DNA of 64,000 bases from an uncultured Pelagibacteraceae bacterium (GTDB taxonomy: Bacteria; Pseudomonadota; Alphaproteobacteria; Pelagibacterales; Pelagibacteraceae): assembly GCA_902537055.1 (NCBI GenBank), contig CACAZW010000001.1, positions 62,001-126,000 of the forward strand. Direction: 5' to 3'. Positions within the stretch are counted from its first letter, which is position 1, and each line of letters opens with the position of its first letter. The translations under genes and the position numbers were made by a program. This document shows positions 52,840-61,653 of the stretch, in pieces. The notes below the pieces were generated by a model, which did no database searches, was not told the DNA's origin, and saw only the letters and a program-made list of their open reading frames with translations.

Positions 52840-53367
52840 ATGGCAAGAGTTACCGTTGAAGACTGCATAGATAAAGTAGATAGCCCTTATGAATTAGTTT
52901 TGGTTGCTAAAGAAAGAGCTACTCAACTTAATTCAGGAATTGAACCTACATTAGATAGAGATAACGACAAGCATACAGTTATTGCTTTAAGAGAAATAGC
53001 TGAAGAAACAATTAAAGTTCCAGATCTAACCGAGGCTGCAGTTTACAAACTAAGAAAACATGTGGAACAAATAGATGATACTACTGAAGAAGATGAAGAT
53101 ATTGGAGATGATTTTGAGAATTTGTACAAAGGTGAAATTTCTAAAAGTGGTGTACCAATTCTTCCTTCTAAAAGAGCTAGAAAAATACCTGAAAAAATTC
53201 AAGTTTCAAAAGAAGATCTTGCAGAATTATCACCATCAGCTCAAACTGATGTTAATGTAGAAGCTCCAAGTGAAGCTGATGAAAATGATGACGTTTCACT
53301 AGATCAAGTTTCAGAAGCAGAAGAACAAGTATCAGATAACGTAAGTGACGAAGAAAATAATTCTTAA
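52840..53367 (+). CDS. rpoZ: RNA polymerase omega subunit
   Basis: A 175-residue protein. Residues 1-60 match omega: [30 protein letters not shown], then [18 protein letters not shown]. Omega is typically 80-130 residues; here residues 75-175 add an acidic tail rich in Glu and Asp ([27 protein letters not shown]). Long acidic tails are known in alphaproteobacterial omega, although this is a longer example. It stabilises beta-prime during assembly of RNA polymerase. Its stop abuts the convergent CoA-transferase stop. Confidence 0.93.
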   Translation: MARVTVEDCIDKVDSPYELVLVAKERATQLNSGIEPTLDRDNDKHTVIALREIAEETIKVPDLTEAAVYKLRKHVEQIDDTTEEDEDIGDDFENLYKGEISKSGVPILPSKRARKIPEKIQVSKEDLAELSPSAQTDVNVEAPSEADENDDVSLDQVSEAEEQVSDNVSDEENNS

Positions 53368-54510
53368 TTAAGAAAACTCTTTTAATATCTGTTCCCTGTG
53401 TTCATCAAGATCAGGAATGTCTCCTCTAGTACTTTTATCTTCGTATGAAGACATTTTTATAGGATTGCCTGCTAATCTAAAATCACCAACTACTTTATGA
53501 TAAGCTTTAACAATCATGTTTCTTGCTTCGACTTGAGGATTTTCTACCGCTTCTTTAATATTAAATATCGGTCCACAAGGTATCTTTAACTTTTCCATTT
53601 CATTTACCCATTCAGAAGTATTTTTTAAAGAAAGTTTATCTTCAAAAATTGATTTTAGTTCATTCATATTTTCACATCTGAGTGAATTGGTATTAAACCT
53701 TTTATCACTGACCATTTCAGTTATTCCTAATACTTCACAAAGTTTTTCATATAATTTATCGTTACCTGCAGCAATAATTATATAACTATCTTTTGTTTTA
53801 AATGCCTCAAACGGAGCGATTGAAGGATGCCTAGATCCCATAGGTTTAGGAATTTCATTTTTAGACAAATATCTTGCAATTGCATTTTCTAAAATTGCAA
53901 TTTGGCAGTCTAACATAGAAACATCTATAAACATTCCTTTACCTGTTTTTTGTCTATCATACAAAGCTGCGTTAATTCCGATTGCAGTAAAAAGTCCTGC
54001 TGTAATGTCACCAATAGATGTTCCAACTCTTGTTGGTTCACTATTTGGATGACCTGTAACACTCATCAGTCCACCCATTCCTTGAACTACCATGTCATAA
54101 GCCGGCAATTCTTTTAAAGGGCCAGTTTGACCGAAACCAGATGCAGATGCATATATTAACTTTGGATATTTTTTACTTACATCTTTCCAACCATATCCCC
54201 ATTTTTCCAAAGTGCCTGGTTTAAAATTTTCTACTAAAATATCTGCCTTTGCTAAAATTTTATCAAAGATTTTTTTATCATCTTCATTTTTTAGATTAAG
54301 AGCAATACTTTCTTTTCCTCTATTCAGTGACATAAAATATGCTGAATAGTCTTTTACAAAAGGTCCAAACTTTCTTGAATCGTCACCAATTTCTGGTGCT
54401 TCTACTTTAATTACACGTGCACCGAGATCAGATAAAATCATTGTACAATATGGACCTACTAAAACCCTAGTAAGATCAACAATTAATAAATTTTTTAAAG
54501 GACCATCCAT
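53368..54510 (-). CDS. CaiB/BaiF family (class III) CoA-transferase
   Basis: A 380-residue protein. GPLKNLLIVDLTRVLVGPYCTMILSDLGARVIKVEAPEIGDDSR is the family's N-terminus; the Asp nucleophile region is in YDMVVQGMGGLMSVTG, and FIDVSMLDCQIAI follows. These enzymes swap CoA between carboxylic acids. It is divergent from TRAP dctPQM and a malonyl-CoA decarboxylase gene, so I infer it may activate the imported acid, possibly malonate. Confidence 0.93.
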   Translation of the reverse strand: MDGPLKNLLIVDLTRVLVGPYCTMILSDLGARVIKVEAPEIGDDSRKFGPFVKDYSAYFMSLNRGKESIALNLKNEDDKKIFDKILAKADILVENFKPGTLEKWGYGWKDVSKKYPKLIYASASGFGQTGPLKELPAYDMVVQGMGGLMSVTGHPNSEPTRVGTSIGDITAGLFTAIGINAALYDRQKTGKGMFIDVSMLDCQIAILENAIARYLSKNEIPKPMGSRHPSIAPFEAFKTKDSYIIIAAGNDKLYEKLCEVLGITEMVSDKRFNTNSLRCENMNELKSIFEDKLSLKNTSEWVNEMEKLKIPCGPIFNIKEAVENPQVEARNMIVKAYHKVVGDFRLAGNPIKMSSYEDKSTRGDIPDLDEHREQILKEFS

Positions 54511-54592
54511 AATAAGTACGTCATTTCCTTATATTGACTCTTCTGCTCAAGTTCAATTTAATATCATCATTATAAATAAAAAGGGGAAAACT

Positions 54593-55603
54593 ATGTTAAG
54601 AAAAATAACATTATATTTGTCTTCAATAATTATAGCTTTTTCAATAGTAGGGTCTGCATATGCAGTTACATTAAAAGCAAGTCACCAATGGCCAGGTACA
54701 CCAAGAGCTGATGGCTCTTTTGACCCACGTCATGAAATGGTACAAATTATTGCTGACGAAGTAAAAAAAGCAAACGTTGATTTAGAAATCAGAATTTATC
54801 CAGCTAAATCACTTTATAAGCCAAAAGAACAGTGGAAACCTATGACTACAGGTCAATTAGATATTTCTGCTTTCCCATTAGCTTATGCATCAAAATTCCA
54901 TCCAGAGTTTGATGCTACATTAATGCCAGGAACTGTAAAAAATCACGAACATGCATTGAGATTTAATAAAGGTCCAATGATGACTGAGATAAAAAAAATA
55001 ATCAGTGATGCTGGTGTTGTAGTACTATCTGATGCATGGTTAGGTGGTGGTTTCGCATCAAAAACTAAATGTATCAAGAATCCAAGTGATGCTAAAGGAC
55101 AAGTGATGAGAGCTGCAGGAAAAGCTTTCAACCAAATGTTAGAGGCTGCTGGTGCAGGTATTCAAAGTATGCCATCATCTGAAATTTATACTGGATTACA
55201 AACTGGTGTATTAACAGGTGCAAATACTAGTTCAGGAAGTTTTGTAAGTTACAAAATTTACGAACAAGTAAAATGTGCAACTCCTCCAGGGAAATTTGGT
55301 TTATGGTTTATGTATGAGCCAATTTTAATGTCTAAGAAAAGCTACAATGCTTTAAATTCTAGCCAACAAGTGGCTTTGATGAAAGCAGGAAAAGTTGCTG
55401 AAAAATATATGACAGCACAAGTAGAAAACTTAGATAAAAAGTTTGAGGAAGCATACAAAGCTGCAGGTGTTAAATTAGTGTATATGGATGCTGATGATCA
55501 TGCTGCATGGGTTGATATTGCAATAAAATCATCTCACAAAGCTTTTGCTGAAAAAGTTCCAGGTGGAGATAAGCTAATGGAAATGGCTTTAGCAGTTAAA
55601 TAA
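54593..55603 (+). CDS. TRAP transporter substrate-binding protein (DctP family)
   Basis: A 336-residue periplasmic protein with signal peptide (residues 1-24, ending SAYA-V). VTLKASHQWPGTPRADGSFDPRHEMVQIIADEV opens the mature domain, and MRAAGKAFNQMLEAAGAGIQSMPSSEIYTGLQTGVL is the conserved DctP ligand-binding core, with its Arg near residue 170. A good Shine-Dalgarno (aaggggaaaa) is present. It delivers a carboxylate to the DctQM permease. The downstream malonyl-CoA decarboxylase gene points to malonate, by context only. Confidence 0.92.
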   Translation: MLRKITLYLSSIIIAFSIVGSAYAVTLKASHQWPGTPRADGSFDPRHEMVQIIADEVKKANVDLEIRIYPAKSLYKPKEQWKPMTTGQLDISAFPLAYASKFHPEFDATLMPGTVKNHEHALRFNKGPMMTEIKKIISDAGVVVLSDAWLGGGFASKTKCIKNPSDAKGQVMRAAGKAFNQMLEAAGAGIQSMPSSEIYTGLQTGVLTGANTSSGSFVSYKIYEQVKCATPPGKFGLWFMYEPILMSKKSYNALNSSQQVALMKAGKVAEKYMTAQVENLDKKFEEAYKAAGVKLVYMDADDHAAWVDIAIKSSHKAFAEKVPGGDKLMEMALAVK

Positions 55604-55617
55604 AATAATATATAAAG

Positions 55618-55653
55618 AACCCCTATTTATTCTCTATAAGTAGGGGTTTTTTT
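55618..55653 (+). terminator. hairpin terminator/attenuator between dctP and dctQ
   Basis: aacccctatttat pairs with ataagtaggggtt (13 bp with one wobble) around a 5-nt loop, followed by five more Ts after the final tt of the stem. The dctQ ATG begins at the next base, so the only purine-rich element upstream of dctQ (agggg) lies in the 3' arm of the stem. The element can terminate most transcripts after dctP and hide the dctQ ribosome-binding site in those that continue. Confidence 0.85.
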
Positions 55654-56148
55654 ATGAAAGAAAAATACTTAAAATTCTGTGATTATGTTGCCAGAGCTTG
55701 TGGAGCTTTTGCTGTTTTAGCTTTACTCTTATCAATTCTTGTTATTGTTGAATTAGTTTTTGAAAGATACTTTTTTCAAAGAGCAATAACTTGGCAAACA
55801 GAGCTAGTTACAATGCTACTAGTTGCTTCAACATTTATAGGAAGTGCATATGTTTTAAGTGAAAAAGCTCATGTAAGCATGGAGTGGATTTACGATTTTT
55901 TATCAAAGAAAAATATTTTAAGACTTAAAATATTTACCTCATTAGTCAGTTTATTATTCTTCTTAATTTTATTCTACTTTGGTTTTCTAATGGTTGAGGA
56001 AGCGTTTACTAAAAATTATTCAACAGGAACAGTTTGGGACCCTCCATTGTGGGTACCATATTCTTCTATGATGATAGGTGCTGCGTTAATGATTTTACAA
56101 TATATAGCAGAGATTATTAAGCTTACAGACGAAAAGGATACTAACTAA
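55654..56148 (+). CDS. TRAP transporter small permease (DctQ family)
   Basis: A 164-residue protein with four helices, characteristic of DctQ: ERYFFQRAITWQTELVTMLLVASTFIGSAYVLSEKAHVSMEW is the helix 2-3 region. Its ATG follows directly on a terminator T-run and has no separate Shine-Dalgarno. It overlaps the dctM gene by one base. Confidence 0.9.
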   Translation: MKEKYLKFCDYVARACGAFAVLALLLSILVIVELVFERYFFQRAITWQTELVTMLLVASTFIGSAYVLSEKAHVSMEWIYDFLSKKNILRLKIFTSLVSLLFFLILFYFGFLMVEEAFTKNYSTGTVWDPPLWVPYSSMMIGAALMILQYIAEIIKLTDEKDTN

Positions 56149-57479
56149 TGGATCCATTAATAATTGCAATAATCGTTGCTGTTTTTACTTTGATAGTTTT
56201 ATTTTCCGGAATACCAATTGCTTTTGGTTTAAGCTTTGTATCAATAGCTCTTTTAGTTGCTTTCGAAGGTTTCCAAATGTTAGATGTCTTTGCTGAAACT
56301 TTTTATGCAGGATTGAATTCGTTTGTTCTTCTTTCAATACCAATGTTTATTTTAATGGGAATGGCAGTTGCTAATTCTCCAGCAGGAAAAGATTTATATA
56401 CAGGATTAGACAGATGGTTATGGAGAGTACCTGGAGGACTAGTTATCTCTAATATAGGAGCTTGTTCAATTTTTGCTGCACTTAGTGGATCAAGTCCTGC
56501 AACCTGTGCTGCAATTGGTACCATGGGAATTCCTGAAATGAGAAAAAGAGGATACTCAGACCAAATTGCAACAGGCACTATAGCAGCGGGCGGAACATTA
56601 GGAGTTTTAATACCTCCAAGCATTGTGTTAATTGTTTATGGTATTGCTACCGGAACATCGATTGGAAGATTATTTTTAAGCGGATTGATACCAGGATTTA
56701 TGCTTGCAGGTATGTTTGCTATCTGGGCACTGATACACAGTTACTTTATAGATAAAGATTCAGCTAAAGCTTTAAAAAATAGAACACCTCCAACTTTCAA
56801 AGAAAAAATTGAAGTGTTACCAAGGATACTTCCTTTCTTGGCAATCATTGCTGGTGTTTTATATGTTTTATATGGTGGTGTTGCTACTCCATCAGAGGCT
56901 TCAGGGGTTGGAGCCTTTTTAGTTTTTGTTTTGATTGCAGTTGTCTACAAAATTTACCAACCAAAAAAAATATGGAATATTGTAAAAGTTTCCATGAAAG
57001 AAAGTGTGATGATAATGTTTATCATCGCAGCTTCTTATCTTTTTGCATTTACATTATCACAACTTTACGTAACTCAATCATTAGCTCAAAGTATGGTAGA
57101 GATGAGCTCTAATAAATGGGTAGTATTTATTTTAATAAATATATTTCTTTTGATTGCAGGTTTCTTTTTACCCCCTGTTGCCGTAATTGTTATGACTTCA
57201 GCAATATTATTGCCAGTTATAACTCAACTGGGATTTGATCCGTACTGGTTTGCAATTGTATTTACAATTAATATGGAAATTGGTCTTATTACTCCACCTG
57301 TTGGATTAAACCTTTATATAATAAAGGGTATAACACCTGATGTTAGTTTGTCAGAAATTTTAAAGGGATCTATACCATTTATGATAATTATGGCTTTAGC
57401 TATACTTATTTTGTGTATTTTTCCTGAGATTGTGACCTGGTTACCTGACAAAATAATGGGTAAAAGTTTAGGTTTTTAA
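56148..57479 (+). CDS. TRAP transporter large permease (DctM family)
   Basis: A 443-residue protein with about twelve helices. SIPMFILMGMAVANSPAGKDLYTGLDRWL, ALSGSSPATCAAIGTMGIPEMRKRGY and TLGVLIPPSIVLIVYGIATGTSIG are standard DctM motifs, with a second-half NMEIGLITPPVGLNLYIIKGI. It is the Na+-coupled channel. Coupled to dctQ by overlap and 15 nt ahead of malonyl-CoA decarboxylase. Confidence 0.95.
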   Translation: MDPLIIAIIVAVFTLIVLFSGIPIAFGLSFVSIALLVAFEGFQMLDVFAETFYAGLNSFVLLSIPMFILMGMAVANSPAGKDLYTGLDRWLWRVPGGLVISNIGACSIFAALSGSSPATCAAIGTMGIPEMRKRGYSDQIATGTIAAGGTLGVLIPPSIVLIVYGIATGTSIGRLFLSGLIPGFMLAGMFAIWALIHSYFIDKDSAKALKNRTPPTFKEKIEVLPRILPFLAIIAGVLYVLYGGVATPSEASGVGAFLVFVLIAVVYKIYQPKKIWNIVKVSMKESVMIMFIIAASYLFAFTLSQLYVTQSLAQSMVEMSSNKWVVFILINIFLLIAGFFLPPVAVIVMTSAILLPVITQLGFDPYWFAIVFTINMEIGLITPPVGLNLYIIKGITPDVSLSEILKGSIPFMIIMALAILILCIFPEIVTWLPDKIMGKSLGF

Positions 57480-57494
57480 TATATAAAAAACACA

Positions 57495-58802
57495 ATGCTA
57501 AATATAAAAAGAATATTCGAGACAATTGCTGATGCTGGTCAAAAAATTTTAGAGAAAAAATCATTAAAAAAATTCTCTAAAAAAAGAGATTTGATTGAGC
57601 TATGTGATGACCTGTTATCATCAAAAGGAGCAGCTTTTGGAATTACATTAGCAAGAGATGTCTTGTTTAGGTATCATAACTTGTCTTACGATGAAAAATT
57701 AAAATTCTTATTACAAGTTAATGAAAAATATAAACCAAATTCAGATAGCATAGATGAGGCAATAAAAGATTATAGTCAAAACAAAAATAGTAGGTCAATT
57801 TTAAATTTATCAAGAATATCATCAGGTAAACGAAAAGAATTATTTAAAAGATTAAATATGGCACCAAATGGTACACCAGAAATAGTTTCTTTAAGAGAGG
57901 ATTTACAAACTTTTCTAATTAAAAATCCAGAATTAAAAGATTTAGACTATGATCTCATAGATATCTTTAAAAATTGGTTTAATCCTGGATTTTTAAAATT
58001 AAGAAAAATTACATGGGATACTAAAGCAGCAATATTAGAAAAATTACTAAAATATGAGAAAGTTCATTCAATGAAAGATATGAATGAATTAAAAATTAGA
58101 CTTGGAGAAAATAGAAGATTTTTTGCTTATTTTCACCCTGCTTTAGATGAAGAACCAATTATTTTTGTTGAGATTGCATTAACCAAAGGTTTGGCTAAGT
58201 CCATTCAAGAGTTGACACGACCTAATAATGAGAAAAAAGAAAATTATGACACCGCAACATTTTATTCAATTAGCAACTGTCAAGAGGGACTATCTAGGGT
58301 TACTTTAGGAAATTTTTTAATCAAAAGAGTAGTCTATGAGTTGCAAGAAGAATTAACTGATGTAAAGAATTTTGGAACACTCTCTCCAATGATAGGTTTT
58401 GCCGATTGGGTTAAGTCTTTAGATAATGAAAAATTAGGAGAAATAGTTAAAAAAGAAAACTTTCCTAAAGTTGAATTTCTAAAATCATTAGGATTAAAAA
58501 TTGGAGATAGAAAATTTATAGACAATAAAGATTTACTTACAAAACTTGCTTTAAATTACCTAGCTGTTCAAAAAAATGATCTAGGTTTTCCAATTAATGA
58601 TGTTTGTAGATTTCATCTAAACAACGGTGCAGAAATTGACGATATTGTAATAAATGCAAATGTGTCCGATGTAGGTTTTAAAAGATCATTTGGAATCATG
58701 GTTAATTACAAATATGAACTTGGAAAAATTGAGCAAAATCATCAAGAGTATGTAAACGAAAAGAAAATTAATTTATCAAGCAAACTCAAAAAATATGTCT
58801 AG
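57495..58802 (+). CDS. malonyl-CoA decarboxylase
   Basis: A 435-residue enzyme that converts malonyl-CoA to acetyl-CoA and CO2. The N-terminal half is helical (LCDDLLSSKGAAFGITLARDVL, MAPNGTPEIVSLREDL). The C-terminal catalytic half includes RRFFAYFHPALDEEPIIFVEIALTKGL, FYSISNCQEGLSRVTLGNFLIKRVVYEL and NDVCRFHLNNGA, matching MCD. The Ser and His of the active site lie in these segments. It is expressed from the TRAP operon, consistent with breakdown of imported malonate after CoA activation. Confidence 0.93.
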   Translation: MLNIKRIFETIADAGQKILEKKSLKKFSKKRDLIELCDDLLSSKGAAFGITLARDVLFRYHNLSYDEKLKFLLQVNEKYKPNSDSIDEAIKDYSQNKNSRSILNLSRISSGKRKELFKRLNMAPNGTPEIVSLREDLQTFLIKNPELKDLDYDLIDIFKNWFNPGFLKLRKITWDTKAAILEKLLKYEKVHSMKDMNELKIRLGENRRFFAYFHPALDEEPIIFVEIALTKGLAKSIQELTRPNNEKKENYDTATFYSISNCQEGLSRVTLGNFLIKRVVYELQEELTDVKNFGTLSPMIGFADWVKSLDNEKLGEIVKKENFPKVEFLKSLGLKIGDRKFIDNKDLLTKLALNYLAVQKNDLGFPINDVCRFHLNNGAEIDDIVINANVSDVGFKRSFGIMVNYKYELGKIEQNHQEYVNEKKINLSSKLKKYV

Positions 58803-59796
58803 ATTAAATAGAACAGTTTCTGTTGCTCCAATGATGGACTGCACAGACAAACATGAAAGATTTTTCTTAAGACTGATTAGTAAAAATGTTCTTCTTTATA
58901 CTGAAATGATTGTTTCAGAAGCTATTGATAGAGGAGATAAAAACAAACTATTAGAATTTGATATGAGGGAAAAACCTGTTGCTCTGCAGTTAGGAGGGTC
59001 TTCTCCAAAATTATTAGGAAATGCCGCATATTTAGGTGAAGAATTTGGCTACGATGAAATAAATTTAAATTTAGGTTGTCCAAGTAAAAAAGTTCAGAAA
59101 AATAGATTTGGGGCTTGTTTAATTCAAGAACCTAATCTTGTTGCTGATTGTCTAAGTGAAATGATTTCAAAAACATCACTTCCTGTAACAGTTAAAACTA
59201 GAATCGGATATGACAATGTTGATCAATACGAAAATTTATATAATTTTGTGAATATTTTAAAAGAAACAGGTGTTAAAACTTTTATAATTCATGCCAGAAA
59301 AGCAATGCTAGGAAAATTTACTCCTAAACAAAATTTAAATATTCCACCTTTGAAATATGAATATGTTAATAGATTAAAGAAAGATTTTAAAGATTTAGAA
59401 ATAATAATAAATGGTGGCATAACTTCAACTGATCAAATTAAAGAACATTTAGATAATGTAGATGGTGTTATGATTGGAAGGTCAATTTATCATTCTCCTT
59501 ACATGTTAGCAGATATTGAGAACCAAATTTTTAATAATAGTAAAGTTTTGACAAGACAAGAAGTTGTTGAGAAACTAATTGAGTATGTTAAGGAAGAAAT
59601 TAAAAAAGGTACAAGATTAAATCAAATCATGAGACATACTCTTGGTTTATTTCATGGACAAACAGGTTCTAGTTTTTGGAAAAGATATTTAAGTGAAAAT
59701 ATGTGTGTAAGAGATGCCGATGTTAAGAAAATAGATCACATAATGGATAAAGTAAAATTTAATCCACAAAGTATTTCGGCAGGTCAAATTGAATAA
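58795..59796 (+). CDS. dusA: tRNA-dihydrouridine synthase (DusA type)
   Basis: A 333-residue FMN TIM-barrel enzyme that reduces uridines in the tRNA D-loop. RTVSVAPMMDCTDKHERFFLRLIS starts as in DusA, GCPSKKVQKNRFGACLIQEPNLVADC is the FMN and catalytic-Cys region, and NGGITSTDQIKEHLDNVDGVMIGRSIYHSPYML is the C-terminal phosphate site. It overlaps malonyl-CoA decarboxylase by 8 nt. Three Dus families exist; the N-terminal sequence favours DusA (U20). Confidence 0.93.
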   Translation: MSRLNRTVSVAPMMDCTDKHERFFLRLISKNVLLYTEMIVSEAIDRGDKNKLLEFDMREKPVALQLGGSSPKLLGNAAYLGEEFGYDEINLNLGCPSKKVQKNRFGACLIQEPNLVADCLSEMISKTSLPVTVKTRIGYDNVDQYENLYNFVNILKETGVKTFIIHARKAMLGKFTPKQNLNIPPLKYEYVNRLKKDFKDLEIIINGGITSTDQIKEHLDNVDGVMIGRSIYHSPYMLADIENQIFNNSKVLTRQEVVEKLIEYVKEEIKKGTRLNQIMRHTLGLFHGQTGSSFWKRYLSENMCVRDADVKKIDHIMDKVKFNPQSISAGQIE

Positions 59797-60622
59797 TACT
59801 CTTTTAGAGATTAATAATATTTATTTTATTTTTTTAATGATGGCAGCCGCTGTTCCGGTTGGTTTTTTTGCAGGTTTTTTTGGTATTGGTGGAGGATTAA
59901 TTTCAGTTCCATTTTTATTTTTTGTATTTGAAGCATTTAACGTGGATAAAGATTATTTAATGCACTTATCTGTAGGGACAGCTTTCTCAATAACAATTTT
60001 AACTGCTACAGCTTCAGTACTAACTCATAGGAAATATAATGCTGTTGATTTTAATATTATTAAAAATTATGGAACATTTGTAATAATTGGAGTTTTTTCT
60101 GGAACATTGATGGCAGCATTGATGAATACTAAAACATTGTTATTTTTTTTTTCTGCTGCTGTTTTCTTTTTTGGAGCTTACTTGCTATTACAAAGTGAAA
60201 AGAAAAAAAAAATTAAGAAAAAATTTAATATTTTCCCAAGAATAATATTTGGATTTTTGTCAGGATTAATATCTGCTCCTATGGGCATTACAGGAGCTAT
60301 GATGAATGTTCCTATATTAAGATACTTTGGTTATCCAATTAATTTAGCAATTGGTAGCTCTGCAGCGATTGGATTTATAATAGCTTTATTTGGATCAATT
60401 GGATTTTTTACATCTGGTTTAATGTTAAAAGCTGATATCCCTCTCAGTATTGGATTTATTAATATACCTGCATTTATAATTTTTGTTCCAATAACCACAT
60501 ATATGGCAAGGATTGGAGCAAAAACAGTTCAGGACCTTGATAGAGTTAAAACACAGAGGTTATTTGGTGTTTTTCTATATGTTATTGGCACTTTATTTTT
60601 ATATAGATTTTTAGTGACTTAG
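59789..60622 (+). CDS. TauE/SafE-family sulfite/anion exporter
   Basis: A 277-residue membrane protein with about seven to eight helices in two repeats. The GFFAGFFGIGGGLISVPFLFF motif in the first helix pair and FGFLSGLISAPMGITGAMMNVPIL in the second are standard. Members export sulfite or sulfoacetate. I follow the TTG start at 59789, preceded by agg at a suitable distance and overlapping dusA; an ATG at 59837 is an alternative. Confidence 0.88.
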   Translation: MNNTLLEINNIYFIFLMMAAAVPVGFFAGFFGIGGGLISVPFLFFVFEAFNVDKDYLMHLSVGTAFSITILTATASVLTHRKYNAVDFNIIKNYGTFVIIGVFSGTLMAALMNTKTLLFFFSAAVFFFGAYLLLQSEKKKKIKKKFNIFPRIIFGFLSGLISAPMGITGAMMNVPILRYFGYPINLAIGSSAAIGFIIALFGSIGFFTSGLMLKADIPLSIGFINIPAFIIFVPITTYMARIGAKTVQDLDRVKTQRLFGVFLYVIGTLFLYRFLVT

Positions 60623-60657
60623 GAGACGAGGTGGTTTCAGTCTCCCTCCGCCACCTC
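60622..60657 (+). other. compact structured element with two competing stems after the TauE gene
   Basis: Just downstream of the TauE stop, ggagac (60622-60627) can pair with gtctcc (60640-60645), and gaggtgg (60628-60634) can pair with ccacctc (60651-60657). The stems interleave with no linker, so they are likely alternatives rather than a true pseudoknot. The segment gtttcagtctccctccgcc looks vaguely like a tRNA or tmRNA 3' end but does not fold as one. It may be a terminator region, a small RNA or an integration-site remnant ahead of the accessory gene pair. Confidence 0.35.
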
Positions 60658-60753
60658 AACTTAATTTTAATCGATTCTCTTCTATTCCTTTAACTCTTTT
60701 TGGTTGTATTACGTTTGATATTAACAATTTTGAATGCTAAAGAATTTCAAGTA

Positions 60754-61653
60754 ATGAACACTATTATAAAAAGTCTAATAATTATTATGCTTTCGACTAT
60801 TACACATTTTACGTTTGCGGACGAAATAAAGTCGAAAATTGAAAGTAAAATATATTCAAAATTCGATGATTTTGCAGAAAATATAGGGGATGACTTTGCT
60901 GAAAGCCTAAAAGATTTTGAGAATTTAAAATATCTAGATTTTTCATATAATCTTCATGAGGGGTTTGATCCATCAATACAAATTGAGAGCGTTTCAAAAT
61001 TAATAGAATATGATGATGGTGCATTGTTTAATCAATTAAATTTAATATCCCAAGATAGTAAAACTACAATTAATCTTGGAATTGGAAAAAGGAAGTTGTT
61101 TGATAATGATACTTACATGCTAGGAACAAACTTTTTTATTGATTATCAATTTGATGAGTCTCACCTAAGAAGTGGACTAGGCTTTGAAGCAATTTCTAAT
61201 TCTTTAGATTTTATAGCCAATTATTACAATGCAATATCTGGCTTTAAAACAGTAACTAATGGTAGAGAGAAAGCACTTGATGGTTATGATTTAAAATTTA
61301 ATTATCATTTATCTAGTAAATCCAATACAGACCTTTTTGTTCAATTATTTGAATGGGAAAATCCAAATTCAACTTATGAAGAAAAAGGAGAAAAAGTTGG
61401 AATTACTTCTTCAATTGGAAATCTTGCTTTTGAAATTGGATATTTAAATGACAACAAAGACAATGATGGCCTGTTTGGAAGTTTAAAAGTAGTTATACCT
61501 CTTGGAGAACAAACAGAAGATGTCAATCAAAATAATGAAAAAACAAATAAAAATAATTTAAGTGTTAGAAATAAATTATATATGCCTGTTCAAAGAGAAA
61601 ATAAAATAAAGTTAGTTAAAATATCTTCAGGAGTAAAAGTCAGTGGTTTCTAA
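60754..61653 (+). CDS. inverse-autotransporter (invasin/intimin-type) beta-barrel domain without passenger
   Basis: A 299-residue outer-membrane protein. The ORF track starts at a TTG at 60700; the ATG at 60754 opens a signal peptide (HFTFA-DE), so I use it. From about residue 62 the sequence follows the invasin barrel: YMLGTNFFIDYQF, HLRSGLGFEAISNSLDFIANYY, LDGYDLKFNYHL and VGITSSIGNLAFEIGY. A linker with VRNKLYMPVQRENKIKLVKI matches the segment after the barrel in invasins (typically RYDLVDRNN.I). The protein then ends, so the usual Ig-like passenger is absent. A secreted protein gene follows, overlapping by 11 nt. Confidence 0.75.
   Translation: MNTIIKSLIIIMLSTITHFTFADEIKSKIESKIYSKFDDFAENIGDDFAESLKDFENLKYLDFSYNLHEGFDPSIQIESVSKLIEYDDGALFNQLNLISQDSKTTINLGIGKRKLFDNDTYMLGTNFFIDYQFDESHLRSGLGFEAISNSLDFIANYYNAISGFKTVTNGREKALDGYDLKFNYHLSSKSNTDLFVQLFEWENPNSTYEEKGEKVGITSSIGNLAFEIGYLNDNKDNDGLFGSLKVVIPLGEQTEDVNQNNEKTNKNNLSVRNKLYMPVQRENKIKLVKISSGVKVSGF

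Noticed and set aside
60622-60657. tRNA or tmRNA gene at the hairpin cluster
   Set aside because: The T-arm and acceptor stem do not form in tRNA geometry and there is no CCA in the right place; kept only as a structured element.
60622-60657. H-type pseudoknot
   Set aside because: Loop 1 would have zero nucleotides across a 7-bp stem, which is sterically doubtful; the stems are probably alternatives.
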